Assembly: GCF_900102075.1 (NCBI RefSeq)
Contig: NZ_FNAV01000009.1
Coordinates: 186,001-250,000, forward strand
DNA from: Salipiger thiooxidans
GTDB lineage: Bacteria; Pseudomonadota; Alphaproteobacteria; Rhodobacterales; Rhodobacteraceae
DNA: 64,000 nucleotides
Direction: 5' to 3'
Shown here piece after piece: positions 52,150 through 60,632 of the stretch. The stretch's first letter is position 1; each line of letters starts with the position of its first letter. Position numbers and translations under genes: made by a program. The notes under the pieces were generated by a model. It was given only the letters and a program-made list of their open reading frames with translations. It was not told the DNA's origin and ran no database searches.

Positions 52150-53459
52150 TCTCAGATCCCCTCGTATTCGCCGCCACCTCGGACATCGCCGGCAAGCTGC
52201 GCGGCAAGGCCTTCCCGCTGTCGCAGATCGAGAAGCGCTTGAAGCGCGGCGTCGGCTGGACTCCCACCAACGTGCAGATCACCTGCTTCGACGCCATCGC
52301 GGATAGCCCCTTCGGCGCGCTCGGCGACCTGCTGCTGATCCCCGACAGCGAGACCACCGTGGCGCTCGATTACGAGGACGGCGGCCCGGTCGAGCGGCTG
52401 GCGCTGGGCGACATCACCGACCTCGACGGCACGCCGTGGTCCTGCTGCACGCGCTCGATCCTGAAGTCCGCGCTCGAGCGGCTGCGCAAGGCGGCGGGGC
52501 TCGAACTGGTGGCCTCGTTCGAGCACGAGTTCCAGTTCACCCCGACCGAGACCACGCCGGGACAGGCCTATACCTTCTCGGGCTTCACCCGCCGCCGCGC
52601 CTTCGGCGAGGCGCTCATGGCGGCGCTGGCGCAGGCCGGGCTCGGGCCGGACACCTTCATGAAGGAATACGGCCCCGACCAGTACGAGATCACCGTGACG
52701 CCCTCGCAGGGGGTGCGCCCCGCCGACGAGGCGGCGCTCCTGCGCGAGATCACCCGGCTGACCGCGCAGCGCGTGGGCGAGCGGGCGACCTTTGCGCCGA
52801 TCCTCGATCCCGACAACGTCGGCAACGGCGTGCACATCCACATGAGCTTCCTCGACGCGGCGGGCGCACCGGCCACCTACGACCCTGCCCAGCCGCAGGG
52901 CATGTCGGCCACCACCGGCAGCTTCATCGCGGGCGTGCTCAGGTATCTCGACAGCATCGTGGCGCTCACCGCGCCCTCGGATGTCTCCTACCTGCGCCTG
53001 ACCCCGCACCGCTGGAGCGCCGCCTACAACAACCTCGGCTTCCGCGACCGCGAGGCCTCGCTGCGGATCTGCCCGGTGACCGCGACCGATCCCGAGAGCA
53101 TCGCGAAACAGTACAACTTCGAGTACCGCGCCGCCGATGCCGCCGCCTCGCCCCACCTCGCGCTTGCCGCCATCGTGCACGCGGGCTGTCAGGGCATCGA
53201 GGACGCGCTGCCGATCCCCGCGGTCACCGAGGAGGACCTCTCGGTGCTTTCGGCCGAGGATCTCGCTGCGCGCGGCTATGCCCGCCTGCCCGAGACGCTG
53301 CCCGCCGCCCTCACCCGCTTTGCCGAGAACGAGACCGTCACCGGCTGGTTCCCCGAGGGCTTTGCCGAGGTCTACACCGCCCACAAGCGCGGCGAGCTGG
53401 CGTGGCTCGACGACAAGGACACCGCCGCGCGCTGCGCCGCTTACGGCACTGTCTACTGA
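52146..53459 (+). CDS. glutamine-synthetase-family ligase (PuuA/GlnT-like)
   Basis: A 437-residue ATP-dependent ligase of the GS fold. Glu127 and Glu129 in EHEFQF, KEYGPDQYEITV (173-184) and NGVHIHMSF are the metal and ATP sites. The DGSS signature of true glutamine synthetase is missing, so it more likely joins glutamate to an amine (gamma-glutamyl ligase) or acts on another amino acid. It begins inside the rpiR stop and shares its control, so it belongs to the amine/amide pathway. Confidence 0.88.
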   Translation: MISDPLVFAATSDIAGKLRGKAFPLSQIEKRLKRGVGWTPTNVQITCFDAIADSPFGALGDLLLIPDSETTVALDYEDGGPVERLALGDITDLDGTPWSCCTRSILKSALERLRKAAGLELVASFEHEFQFTPTETTPGQAYTFSGFTRRRAFGEALMAALAQAGLGPDTFMKEYGPDQYEITVTPSQGVRPADEAALLREITRLTAQRVGERATFAPILDPDNVGNGVHIHMSFLDAAGAPATYDPAQPQGMSATTGSFIAGVLRYLDSIVALTAPSDVSYLRLTPHRWSAAYNNLGFRDREASLRICPVTATDPESIAKQYNFEYRAADAAASPHLALAAIVHAGCQGIEDALPIPAVTEEDLSVLSAEDLAARGYARLPETLPAALTRFAENETVTGWFPEGFAEVYTAHKRGELAWLDDKDTAARCAAYGTVY

Positions 53460-53475
53460 CCCGCGGACATCCCCC

Positions 53476-53503
53476 GGGACGGCGCGGATTTCAGCGCCGT
53501 CCC
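53476..53503 (+). terminator. hairpin after the GS-like gene
   Basis: GGGACGGCGC (53476-53485) pairs perfectly with GCGCCGTCCC (53494-53503) around an 8-nt loop, 17 bp after the stop; no T-run follows. Confidence 0.6.
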
Positions 53504-53540
53504 CGCCCAAATCCGTCACGCTGAAAAAAACAGAAGACAA

Positions 53541-53560
53541 ACCTGTCTAGACCTGTCTAC
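53541..53560. promoter_or_regulatory. GntR operator
   Basis: ACCTGTCTA is directly repeated at 53541 and 53551, and the junction forms the palindrome GTCTAGAC (53545-53552), as in HutC/PhnF-type operators. It lies 25-45 bp before the gntR ATG, so autoregulation is likely. Confidence 0.55.
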
Positions 53561-53585
53561 CATACATAAAGAGACAGGAGGACGG

Positions 53586-54290
53586 ATGAAGCAGAGCGCC
53601 GCAGAATCGAAGTCCCAGCGCATCGCGCGGGTGCTCGAGGCCGAGATCCGCTCGGGCACGCTCACCGACGGCGCGGCGCTGTCCAGCGAGAACGCGCTTG
53701 TCGAACGCTTCGCCGTCTCGCGCACCACCGTCCGCAAGGGGCTCGGCATCCTCGCCGCCAAGGGGCTCATCCGCACCAAGGTCGGCATCGGCTCCTTCGT
53801 GACCTACGGCGGCGCGGTGATCGACAGCGGCTCGGGCTGGAGCCTGTCGCTGGCGGATGGCCGCGCCCGGCTCGGCACCCGCATCCTGCGCATCGCGCGG
53901 CTTCCCATGGACCTCGACGACCCCGCCCCGCAGGGCGAGATGCTGGCCGTAGACCGCATCCGCTTTCGCGAGGAGACCGGACAGGGCCTGACGCTGGAAC
54001 GCGCCCGGGTACCGTGGCGCGACGATTACGAAGCCGTCCTGTCCGAGGGGCTCAACGGCGGTTCGCTGAGCCGCACGCTTGCCGCACGCGGCCTGTCGCC
54101 CGCCACCGGCGAGGAATGGGCCAACGTGCTCTGCGCCCTGCCCGCCGGGGACGCGGCGCTCATGGGACGACGCGCCGGAGAGCCGATGCTGCGCCTGCGC
54201 CGCCTGACCCGCGACGGCCACGGCGGGCTGTTCGAATACGTGGAAAGCGTGCTCGACCCCGAGGTCTTCGGCCTGCACATGGAATTCTGA
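53586..54290 (+). CDS. GntR/HutC-family regulator (YegW-like)
   Basis: A 234-residue regulator with an N-terminal winged helix (NALVERFAVSRTTVRKGLGIL) and a C-terminal UTRA ligand domain (GLTLERARVPW, GLFEYVESVLDP). It is the first gene of the operon with the ADP-ribosylglycohydrolase and PfkB kinase, the same trio as E. coli yegW-yegU-yegV. It most likely senses the pathway substrate. The ATG follows ACAGGAGGACGG. Confidence 0.9.
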   Translation: MKQSAAESKSQRIARVLEAEIRSGTLTDGAALSSENALVERFAVSRTTVRKGLGILAAKGLIRTKVGIGSFVTYGGAVIDSGSGWSLSLADGRARLGTRILRIARLPMDLDDPAPQGEMLAVDRIRFREETGQGLTLERARVPWRDDYEAVLSEGLNGGSLSRTLAARGLSPATGEEWANVLCALPAGDAALMGRRAGEPMLRLRRLTRDGHGGLFEYVESVLDPEVFGLHMEF

Positions 54291-54292
54291 CG

Positions 54293-55306
54293 ATGACTGC
54301 AACCGCCCTTCCCTGTCTCGCCGAAACCCGCGCCACCGCCGCCCTTGCAGGCCTGGCCGTGGGCGACGCGCTGGGGATGCCCGCGCAGACGCTCCCGCGC
54401 GGGGTCATCCGCGAACGCTACGGCCGGATCACCGGACTCGTGGCGCCTTTCGACGGCCACCCGATCAGCCACGGGCTGCGCGCCGGACAGGTCACCGACG
54501 ACACCGAGCAGACCCTGCTTCTGGCGCGCCGCCTAATCGCCGAGCCTCAGGGCTTCGACGACGCGGGCTGGGCGCGCGACCTGCTGGAGTGGGAGGCCGG
54601 GATCCGCGCCAAGGGGCTTGCGGACCTGCTGGGGCCGTCCTCGAAGGCTGCCATCGAGGCGCTGCTTGCCGGCACGCCGCCCGAAGAGACCGGCCGTCGC
54701 GGCACCACCAACGGCGCGGCCATGCGCATCGCCCCGGTGGGCATCGCGACCCCGCCCGACGTGGCGCAGATCGCCGCCCGTGTGGCCCGCACCTGCCGCG
54801 TGACCCACAACACAGGCGAGGCCATCGCCGCCGCCTCGGCCGTGGCCATGGTTGTGAGCGCTGGCGTCGCCGGGCAAGGCTTCGACGCGTCGCTCGATCC
54901 GGCGCTGGCATCGGCCCGCGCAGGTCAGGCCCTTGGCAACGCGGTGGGCGAGCCCGACGTGGCGGGACGCATCGCGCTGGCGCTCGAGATCGCCGAAACC
55001 GGCGACGAGGAGCAGCTCATCGCCACCATCGGCAGCTCGGTCGCAAGCCGCGAGAGCGTGCCCATGGCCTTCGGACTGCTGCGGCTGGCGCGGGGCGACC
55101 TGTGGCAGGCGCTGCTCTCTGCCGCCAACATCGGCGACGACACCGACACCATCGGCGCCATTGCCGGCGCCATGGGCGGCGCCACCGGCTGCCCGCTGCC
55201 CGACACGGTGGTGGCCGAGGTCACCGAGGCCAGCGGGCTCGACCTCGCGCCCGTGGTCCGCGCCCTTCTGGCCCTGCGCCAAGGAGGCACCCCATGCCCC
55301 GGCTGA
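54293..55306 (+). CDS. ADP-ribosylglycohydrolase family protein (YegU-like)
   Basis: A 337-residue metal-dependent N-glycosidase. The Mg ligands sit in TDDTE (68-72) and NIGDDTDTIG (279-288); GDALGMPAQ is the N-terminal mark. The family removes ADP-ribose or other ribosyl groups from N-linked aglycones. The ATG lies 2 bp after the gntR stop. Next to a PfkB kinase, it may cleave a ribosylated small molecule rather than ADP-ribosylated protein. Confidence 0.9.
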   Translation: MTATALPCLAETRATAALAGLAVGDALGMPAQTLPRGVIRERYGRITGLVAPFDGHPISHGLRAGQVTDDTEQTLLLARRLIAEPQGFDDAGWARDLLEWEAGIRAKGLADLLGPSSKAAIEALLAGTPPEETGRRGTTNGAAMRIAPVGIATPPDVAQIAARVARTCRVTHNTGEAIAAASAVAMVVSAGVAGQGFDASLDPALASARAGQALGNAVGEPDVAGRIALALEIAETGDEEQLIATIGSSVASRESVPMAFGLLRLARGDLWQALLSAANIGDDTDTIGAIAGAMGGATGCPLPDTVVAEVTEASGLDLAPVVRALLALRQGGTPCPG

Positions 55307-56196
55307 TGCAGATGACCGGCCCGGTGATCGACCTCGTCTACCGGGTGCGCGCGCTTCCCGCCTCGGGCGAAGAGGCGGTGGTCACCGGTTTCGAGATGAC
55401 CGTGGGCGGCGGCTTCAACGCGCTGGCCGCCGCGCGGGCCGCAGGGATCGAGGCCACCATGGGCGGCACGCTCGGCACCGGCCCCTTCGGCTACACTGCC
55501 GCTGCGGCGCTCGGCGACCGCGACATCGCCTGCGCGCGCCCGCCGATCCCGGATCACGACCAGGGCTGCTGCACCGTGATGCTGGAGCCCGACGGCGAGC
55601 GCAGCTTCATCGCCTGGCCCGGCGCCGAGGGCCGGATCACCGCCGAGGCGCTTGCCACCATCGACCTCGCGCCCGTCGATTGGGTCATGGTCTCGGGCTA
55701 CACGCTGCACTACCCCGACGCCCGCGACGCGCTGGCCAGCTGGATCGAAGAGCTGCCCCGCGACCGGCGCTTCCTCTTCGACCCCTCGCCGATGATCGCC
55801 GAGCTGCCGCCCGCGCTCGTCGACACCCTGCGCAACCGCGCCGACTGGATCAGCGCCAATAACGTCGAGGCGCGCGTGATGACCGGCCACACCGACGCCG
55901 AGGTCGCGGTGCGCGCGCTGGCATGGGGCCGTCAGGGCGCGCTGGTGCGCCTTGGCGCCGAGGGCTGCCTGATGGCCACCAAGGGCACCCTGCACCGCCT
56001 TCCCGCCCACGAGGTCACGCCCGTCGACACCAACGGCGCCGGCGACTGCCACATCGGCAGCTTCGTGGCCGAGCTGTCGCTCTCGGGCGACCCGCTGCGC
56101 GCCGCGCGCTACGCCAACATCGCCGCCGCCCTCTCGGTCACCCGCCCGGGCCCCGCCACGCCGCCCGACCGTGACGAGGTGCTGGCGCTGCTCTGA
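55294..56196 (+). CDS. PfkB-family sugar kinase (YegV-like)
   Basis: A 300-residue ribokinase-fold kinase. GGGFNALAAARAAG (38-51) is the sugar site and DTNGAGD (245-251) holds catalytic Asp251 and the anion hole. It should phosphorylate the sugar freed by the upstream glycosidase. The ATG has AAGGAGG 7 nt upstream and overlaps the glycohydrolase gene by 13 bp; the longer frame is a shadow. Confidence 0.92.
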   Translation: MPRLMQMTGPVIDLVYRVRALPASGEEAVVTGFEMTVGGGFNALAAARAAGIEATMGGTLGTGPFGYTAAAALGDRDIACARPPIPDHDQGCCTVMLEPDGERSFIAWPGAEGRITAEALATIDLAPVDWVMVSGYTLHYPDARDALASWIEELPRDRRFLFDPSPMIAELPPALVDTLRNRADWISANNVEARVMTGHTDAEVAVRALAWGRQGALVRLGAEGCLMATKGTLHRLPAHEVTPVDTNGAGDCHIGSFVAELSLSGDPLRAARYANIAAALSVTRPGPATPPDRDEVLALL

Positions 56197-56246
56197 ACCC
56201 CGACAAGAGGGCCGCAAAGGCCCCGAACCCCAACATGGAGACGACA

Positions 56247-57281
56247 ATGACCAAAGGACTTCTTTCCCTCTCGCTGCTCGCGCTCACCGCGTCAGGCGCG
56301 CTTGCCGACGAGATCCGCGTGCTCAACTGGCAGGGCTACGGCACCGACCTCGGCTGGTCGCTCGAGGCGTTCGAGGCCGCCACCGGCCACAGCGTGGTGC
56401 ACGAGTACTTCAATTCCGAGCAGGAAATGCTCACCAAGATGCGCACCAACCCCGGCGCCTATGACGTGGTGCTGATCAACGCGGCCTACACCACGCAGGC
56501 CTACGAAGAGGGTCTGCTGGCGGCCATCGATACCGCCGCCATCGGGAACTACGCCGGTATCCCCGCCAACTTCGCCGAGGACCCGAGCCTGGTGCACAAG
56601 GGCGCGGTCTACGGCGTGCCGTGGACCTGGGGTCTGACCGCCATCGCCATCAACACGCAGGCCTTCGATGAGGCGCCGACCTCGCTCGAAGTGCTGTGGG
56701 ATCCCGCGCACAAGGGCCGCGTCTCAATCCGCGACGATGCCGAGGAAGCGGTGCACCTCGGCGCGCTGGCCACCGGTCAGGACATCAACAACATCGAGGA
56801 TCTCGACGCGGTCGAGGCCAAGCTCAGGGAGCTGATGCCGCAGCTGCGCACCTTCTGGGCCTCGGAGAACGACTGGAACCAGTTCATGGCGGCGGGCGAG
56901 CTCGACGTGGCGAGCTACTGGTCCGGCTCGGCGGCACGCTCGGCGGGCATGGGCCTGCCGGTGGAGTTCGTCGTGCCCAAGGAAGGCGCCATCGCCTGGC
57001 TCGACGGGCTGTCGATCCCCGAGACCTCCGAGCACAAGGAGGCCGCGGCCCAGTTCATCGACTGGATGATCGACCCCGAGTTCTATGTGAAGTGGGACGC
57101 CGAGGGCGCCCCCGCCTCGGCCAATGCCGATGCCGCCGCAGCACTGCCGGACGACGCCTTCAACAAGCGCGTTCTGGGCGATCCCGAAGTGGTCAAGCTC
57201 GCCAAGTTCCGCGCGCCCATGGACGATGCCACGCGCGAGAAATACCTCGCGCTCTGGCAGAGCCTGAAGGCCGCCCAGTAA
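56247..57281 (+). CDS. periplasmic binding protein, PotD/type II fold
   Basis: A 344-residue binding protein with a signal peptide (MTKGLLSLSLLALTASGALA, then DEIRVLNWQGYG). It matches the spermidine/putrescine-type family. The usual polyamine-binding acidic residues cannot be judged by eye, and the operon argues for another cationic or ribosylated ligand. The ATG at 56247 is preferred over 56235 because GGAG lies 6 nt upstream. Confidence 0.9.
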   Translation: MTKGLLSLSLLALTASGALADEIRVLNWQGYGTDLGWSLEAFEAATGHSVVHEYFNSEQEMLTKMRTNPGAYDVVLINAAYTTQAYEEGLLAAIDTAAIGNYAGIPANFAEDPSLVHKGAVYGVPWTWGLTAIAINTQAFDEAPTSLEVLWDPAHKGRVSIRDDAEEAVHLGALATGQDINNIEDLDAVEAKLRELMPQLRTFWASENDWNQFMAAGELDVASYWSGSAARSAGMGLPVEFVVPKEGAIAWLDGLSIPETSEHKEAAAQFIDWMIDPEFYVKWDAEGAPASANADAAAALPDDAFNKRVLGDPEVVKLAKFRAPMDDATREKYLALWQSLKAAQ

Positions 57282-57306
57282 GCCGCTGACGAGACGAGGG
57301 AAAGTC

Positions 57307-58170
57307 ATGGCAGAGGTGATCCATGCACAGGACCGCCGGCGGCTTCTGACGCTGCTGGGCCCGGCCTATCTCTGGCTGACGCTGGCGGTGTTCCTGCCGC
57401 TCTCGGCCATGCTGTTCTTCAGTTTCCTCTCGGACATGCCCGGTGACGCCCCCGACTGGGGCGTCACGCTTGGCAACTACACGCAGTTCCTCGAGAATCC
57501 GACCTACGCCACGCTTCTGTGGAAGTCGCTGAAGCTCGGCGTCACGGTCACGCTCTTCTGCATCGTGATCGGCTACCCCTGCGCTCTGGTGCTGGCGAAA
57601 TCCATCAAGGGCCGCGCCCGCGAGGCGCTGTTCCTGATGGTCATCCTGCCGTTCTGGTCGAACTCGCTGGTGAGGATCTTCTCATGGGCCATCGTGCTGC
57701 GCGGCAATGGCGTGCTCGAACGGACGCTGAACTGGATCCTGCCCTTTGACATCAGGCTGAACCTGATGTTCACCACCGAGGCCGTGGTCATCGGGCTCGT
57801 GCACAGCTACCTGCCTTACGTGATCCTGACGAGCTACCTCGCGCTGCAGGCCATCGACGACGACCTGATCGACGCCGCGCGCTCGATGGGCGCCTCGAAG
57901 CTCACCATCCTCAACCGTCTGCTGCTGCCGCTGTCGCTGCCGGGGCTGCTGGCCGGCGCGGTGCTGGTCTTCGTGCCCGTGGTCGGCAGCTTCATGGAGC
58001 CGCGCATCCTTGGCGGGCGCATGGGCACCTATTACGGCACCGTCATCGAGGACCAGTTCGTGGCGGTCTACAACTGGCCGCTGGGGGCCGCGCTCTCGTT
58101 CATCCTGCTGGCGGTGGTGCTGGTGATCCTCGGCGCCGCCTCGCCGGTGCTGCGGAGGGCGCGGACATGA
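57307..58170 (+). CDS. ABC permease, PotB type
   Basis: A 287-residue permease with six helices and the EAA-type loop DAARSMGASKLTILNRLLLPLSLPG (only part quoted). It follows the binding-protein gene by 25 bp and overlaps potC-like by 4 bp. Confidence 0.9.
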   Translation: MAEVIHAQDRRRLLTLLGPAYLWLTLAVFLPLSAMLFFSFLSDMPGDAPDWGVTLGNYTQFLENPTYATLLWKSLKLGVTVTLFCIVIGYPCALVLAKSIKGRAREALFLMVILPFWSNSLVRIFSWAIVLRGNGVLERTLNWILPFDIRLNLMFTTEAVVIGLVHSYLPYVILTSYLALQAIDDDLIDAARSMGASKLTILNRLLLPLSLPGLLAGAVLVFVPVVGSFMEPRILGGRMGTYYGTVIEDQFVAVYNWPLGAALSFILLAVVLVILGAASPVLRRART

Positions 58171-58946
58171 GCCCCATCGCCCTGCTCGGCCGCATCTGGC
58201 TGGTGCTGATCCTGATCTTTCTCTACGCGCCGATCCTCGTCATGGCGGCGATGAGCTTCAACGCCTCGCCCTTCTACCAGCTGCCCTTCGAGTATTCCTC
58301 GAAGTGGTACAGCGACATGGCGGGCAACGAGCAGATCGTGACCGCGGCTATCCGCTCGGTGCTGATCGCCTGCGCGGTGACGGCGATCGCCACCGCGGTC
58401 GGCACCGCCGCCTCTGTCGCGCTCTTCCGCTACGAGTTCCGCGGCAAGAGGCTGCTGCAGGCGCTGCTGTTTCCGCCCATCGCCATCCCGTGGCTGATCA
58501 CCGGCACCGCCATGCTGGTGTTCTTCTTCACCATCGGCATCGGGCGCGGCACGCCCGCGGTGATCATCGGCCACGTGGCGCTGGCGCTGCCTTACGTCAT
58601 CGTGACCGTCACGGCCCGGCTTTCGTCCTTCGACGTCACGCTGGAGGAAGCCGCGCGCTCCATGGGCGCCGGTGCATGGACGGTGCTGCGCCGGGTGACG
58701 CTGCCTTGGATCGCGCCGGGGATCGTCGCGGGCGCGCTCTTCGCCTTTGCCGTCAGCTTCGACCAGTTCGTGGTGAGCTACTTCCTGTCCAAGCCCGGCG
58801 ACAGCACGCTGCCCGTGCTCATCTACACCGCCATCCGCAAGGGCTTCACGCCCGAGATCAACGCCATCTCGACGATCATCATCGCCGTCTCCATGGCGGT
58901 CATGTTCCTTGCGGCGCGCTACTCGAAATTCGGAGGGGACCGCTGA
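58167..58946 (+). CDS. ABC permease, PotC type
   Basis: A 259-residue permease with six helices and the loop EEAARSMGAGAWTVLRRVTLP. Together with the PotB-type protein it forms the membrane channel. Its stop shares one base with the ATPase start (TGATG). Confidence 0.9.
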   Translation: MSPIALLGRIWLVLILIFLYAPILVMAAMSFNASPFYQLPFEYSSKWYSDMAGNEQIVTAAIRSVLIACAVTAIATAVGTAASVALFRYEFRGKRLLQALLFPPIAIPWLITGTAMLVFFFTIGIGRGTPAVIIGHVALALPYVIVTVTARLSSFDVTLEEAARSMGAGAWTVLRRVTLPWIAPGIVAGALFAFAVSFDQFVVSYFLSKPGDSTLPVLIYTAIRKGFTPEINAISTIIIAVSMAVMFLAARYSKFGGDR

Positions 58947-59959
58947 TGTCGCAGGTCGAGGTTCGCAATGTAACCAAACGCTTCGGCCGCACGGTGGCGC
59001 TGGACGACGTGTCCATCGCCTTCGAGGACGGCGGGTTCTTCGCCCTGCTGGGGCCGTCCGGGTCGGGCAAGACGACGCTGCTGCGCACCATTGCGGGATT
59101 CCATTTCCCCGATAGCGGCAGCATCCGCATCGGCGAGCGCAACGTCGAGAAGGTGCCGGTCGAGAAGCGCGACATCGGCATGATGTTCCAGAACTACGCG
59201 CTGTTTCCCAACATGTCCGTGGCCGAGAACGTGGGCTTCGGCCTGCGCGTCCGCAAGGTCGGCTCGGCCGAGGAAACCCGCCGCGCCCGCGAGGCGCTGG
59301 AACTGGTGCAGCTCGGCCATCTGGGCGACCGGCGGCCCTCGCAGCTTTCCGGCGGGCAGCGGCAGCGGGTGGCGCTGGCACGGGCCATCGTCACCAACCC
59401 CAAGGTGCTGCTGCTCGACGAGCCGCTTTCGGCGCTCGACAAGACCCTGCGGGTGGACATGCAGATCGAGCTCAAGCGCATCCAGCGCGAGGTCGGCATC
59501 ACCACGATCTTCGTGACCCACGACCAGGAAGAGGCACTGACCCTCTCGGACCGCATCGGTATCCTGCGCGACGGGCGCATCGTGCAGGCGGGCCCCCCGC
59601 GCGAGGTTTATAACCGCCCCGTCGATGCCTTTGCCGCGGGCTTCCTCGGCGAGGCGAACTGGCTCTCCGAGGGCGCATTGGCGGGGCTTACCCTGCCCGC
59701 CGATCCCTCTGGGCGCCGCTTTGCCACGCGCCCGGAGGCGCTGGCGATCTCCGCCGCGGCGCCCGCGCCGGGGATGAACGCGGTTCGGGGCCAGCTGGTG
59801 CAGCGCGTCTTCGCGGGCGCCATGGCAACCTGCCTCGTCGAGGTGGACGGCCAGCCGTGGAAGCTCATCGCGCGCGACCGCGACATCCCCGAGCTGCCCG
59901 GCGACGGCGCGGTCTGGCTTGCCTGGGCGCCGCAGGACACGCTGGTGGTGCCGGCATGA
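58946..59959 (+). CDS. ABC ATPase, PotA type
   Basis: A 337-residue ATPase. Walker A GPSGSGKT, signature LSGGQRQRVALARA, Walker B LLLLDEPLSALD, and a C-terminal TOBE-like domain (~250-337) are present. The ATG behind GGAGGGGACCGCTG is chosen; the longer frame is a shadow of potC-like. It overlaps the final gene by ATGA. Confidence 0.92.
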   Translation: MSQVEVRNVTKRFGRTVALDDVSIAFEDGGFFALLGPSGSGKTTLLRTIAGFHFPDSGSIRIGERNVEKVPVEKRDIGMMFQNYALFPNMSVAENVGFGLRVRKVGSAEETRRAREALELVQLGHLGDRRPSQLSGGQRQRVALARAIVTNPKVLLLDEPLSALDKTLRVDMQIELKRIQREVGITTIFVTHDQEEALTLSDRIGILRDGRIVQAGPPREVYNRPVDAFAAGFLGEANWLSEGALAGLTLPADPSGRRFATRPEALAISAAAPAPGMNAVRGQLVQRVFAGAMATCLVEVDGQPWKLIARDRDIPELPGDGAVWLAWAPQDTLVVPA

Positions 59960-60498
59960 GCGAGGTGCTTCTTGTCATCGACATGCAGCCCGGTTTCGGC
60001 CACCCAGAAAGCCCGTGGTGCACCCCCGGCTACGACCTCTGCGCCGAGCGCATCGGCGCCCTCGCCGCGGGCTTCGCGGGTCGCGCACTCTTCACCCGCT
60101 TCGTGCCGCCCGCCGAGCCCTCGGGCGCGTGGCTGCCCTATTACCAGGCCTGGCCCTTTGCGCTGGATCCGGCGCAGAGCTGGCTCTGGGAGCTCGATCC
60201 GCGCTTTTCGGGTCATCCCGAAGTGACCGGCCACCGCTTCGCCAAGTGGCGCGAGGCCATTTCGCACGTTCCCGAAGACGCCACTCTGGTGATCTGCGGG
60301 GTGGCGACCGACTGCTGCGTGCTGGGCACCGCGATCGAGGCGGTGGACGACGGCCGCCACGTGCGGCTGGTCACCGACGCCTGCGCGGCCGGGACCCAGG
60401 CGCTGCACGAGGCCGCCATCACCGTGATGCGCGACCGCGCGCCCATGCTGACGCTGACCGACACCGAGACCGAGCTGGCGCGGCTGCTCGAGGACTGA
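59956..60498 (+). CDS. isochorismatase/nicotinamidase-fold hydrolase
   Basis: A 180-residue hydrolase with the triad Asp9 (VIDMQ), Lys97 (FAKW) and Cys121 (GVATDCCV). The short size and layout recall nicotinamidases, but the metal-binding DxHxxH of those enzymes is not visible. It overlaps the ATPase stop by 4 bp and ends the operon. It may deamidate the base released by the glycohydrolase. Confidence 0.88.
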   Translation: MSEVLLVIDMQPGFGHPESPWCTPGYDLCAERIGALAAGFAGRALFTRFVPPAEPSGAWLPYYQAWPFALDPAQSWLWELDPRFSGHPEVTGHRFAKWREAISHVPEDATLVICGVATDCCVLGTAIEAVDDGRHVRLVTDACAAGTQALHEAAITVMRDRAPMLTLTDTETELARLLED

Positions 60499-60632
60499 GT
60501 GTTTCGGCTCTGGCGCCGGAGCCGTGACGAGCGGAGCGGCCCGCGCGGTCAGGGCGCGGCGGGTGGGCCAAACCGCTGCGCCGGTGACGCCGCGGACGTG
60601 TCAGCCCTTGGGTATAAGCCTCGGCGGATGGG

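Noticed and set aside
56247-59959. Plain spermidine/putrescine importer (potABCD)
   Set aside because: The subunits fit the family, but the operon partners are an ADP-ribosylglycohydrolase, a PfkB kinase and a cysteine amidase, so polyamine uptake is not the best call for the substrate.
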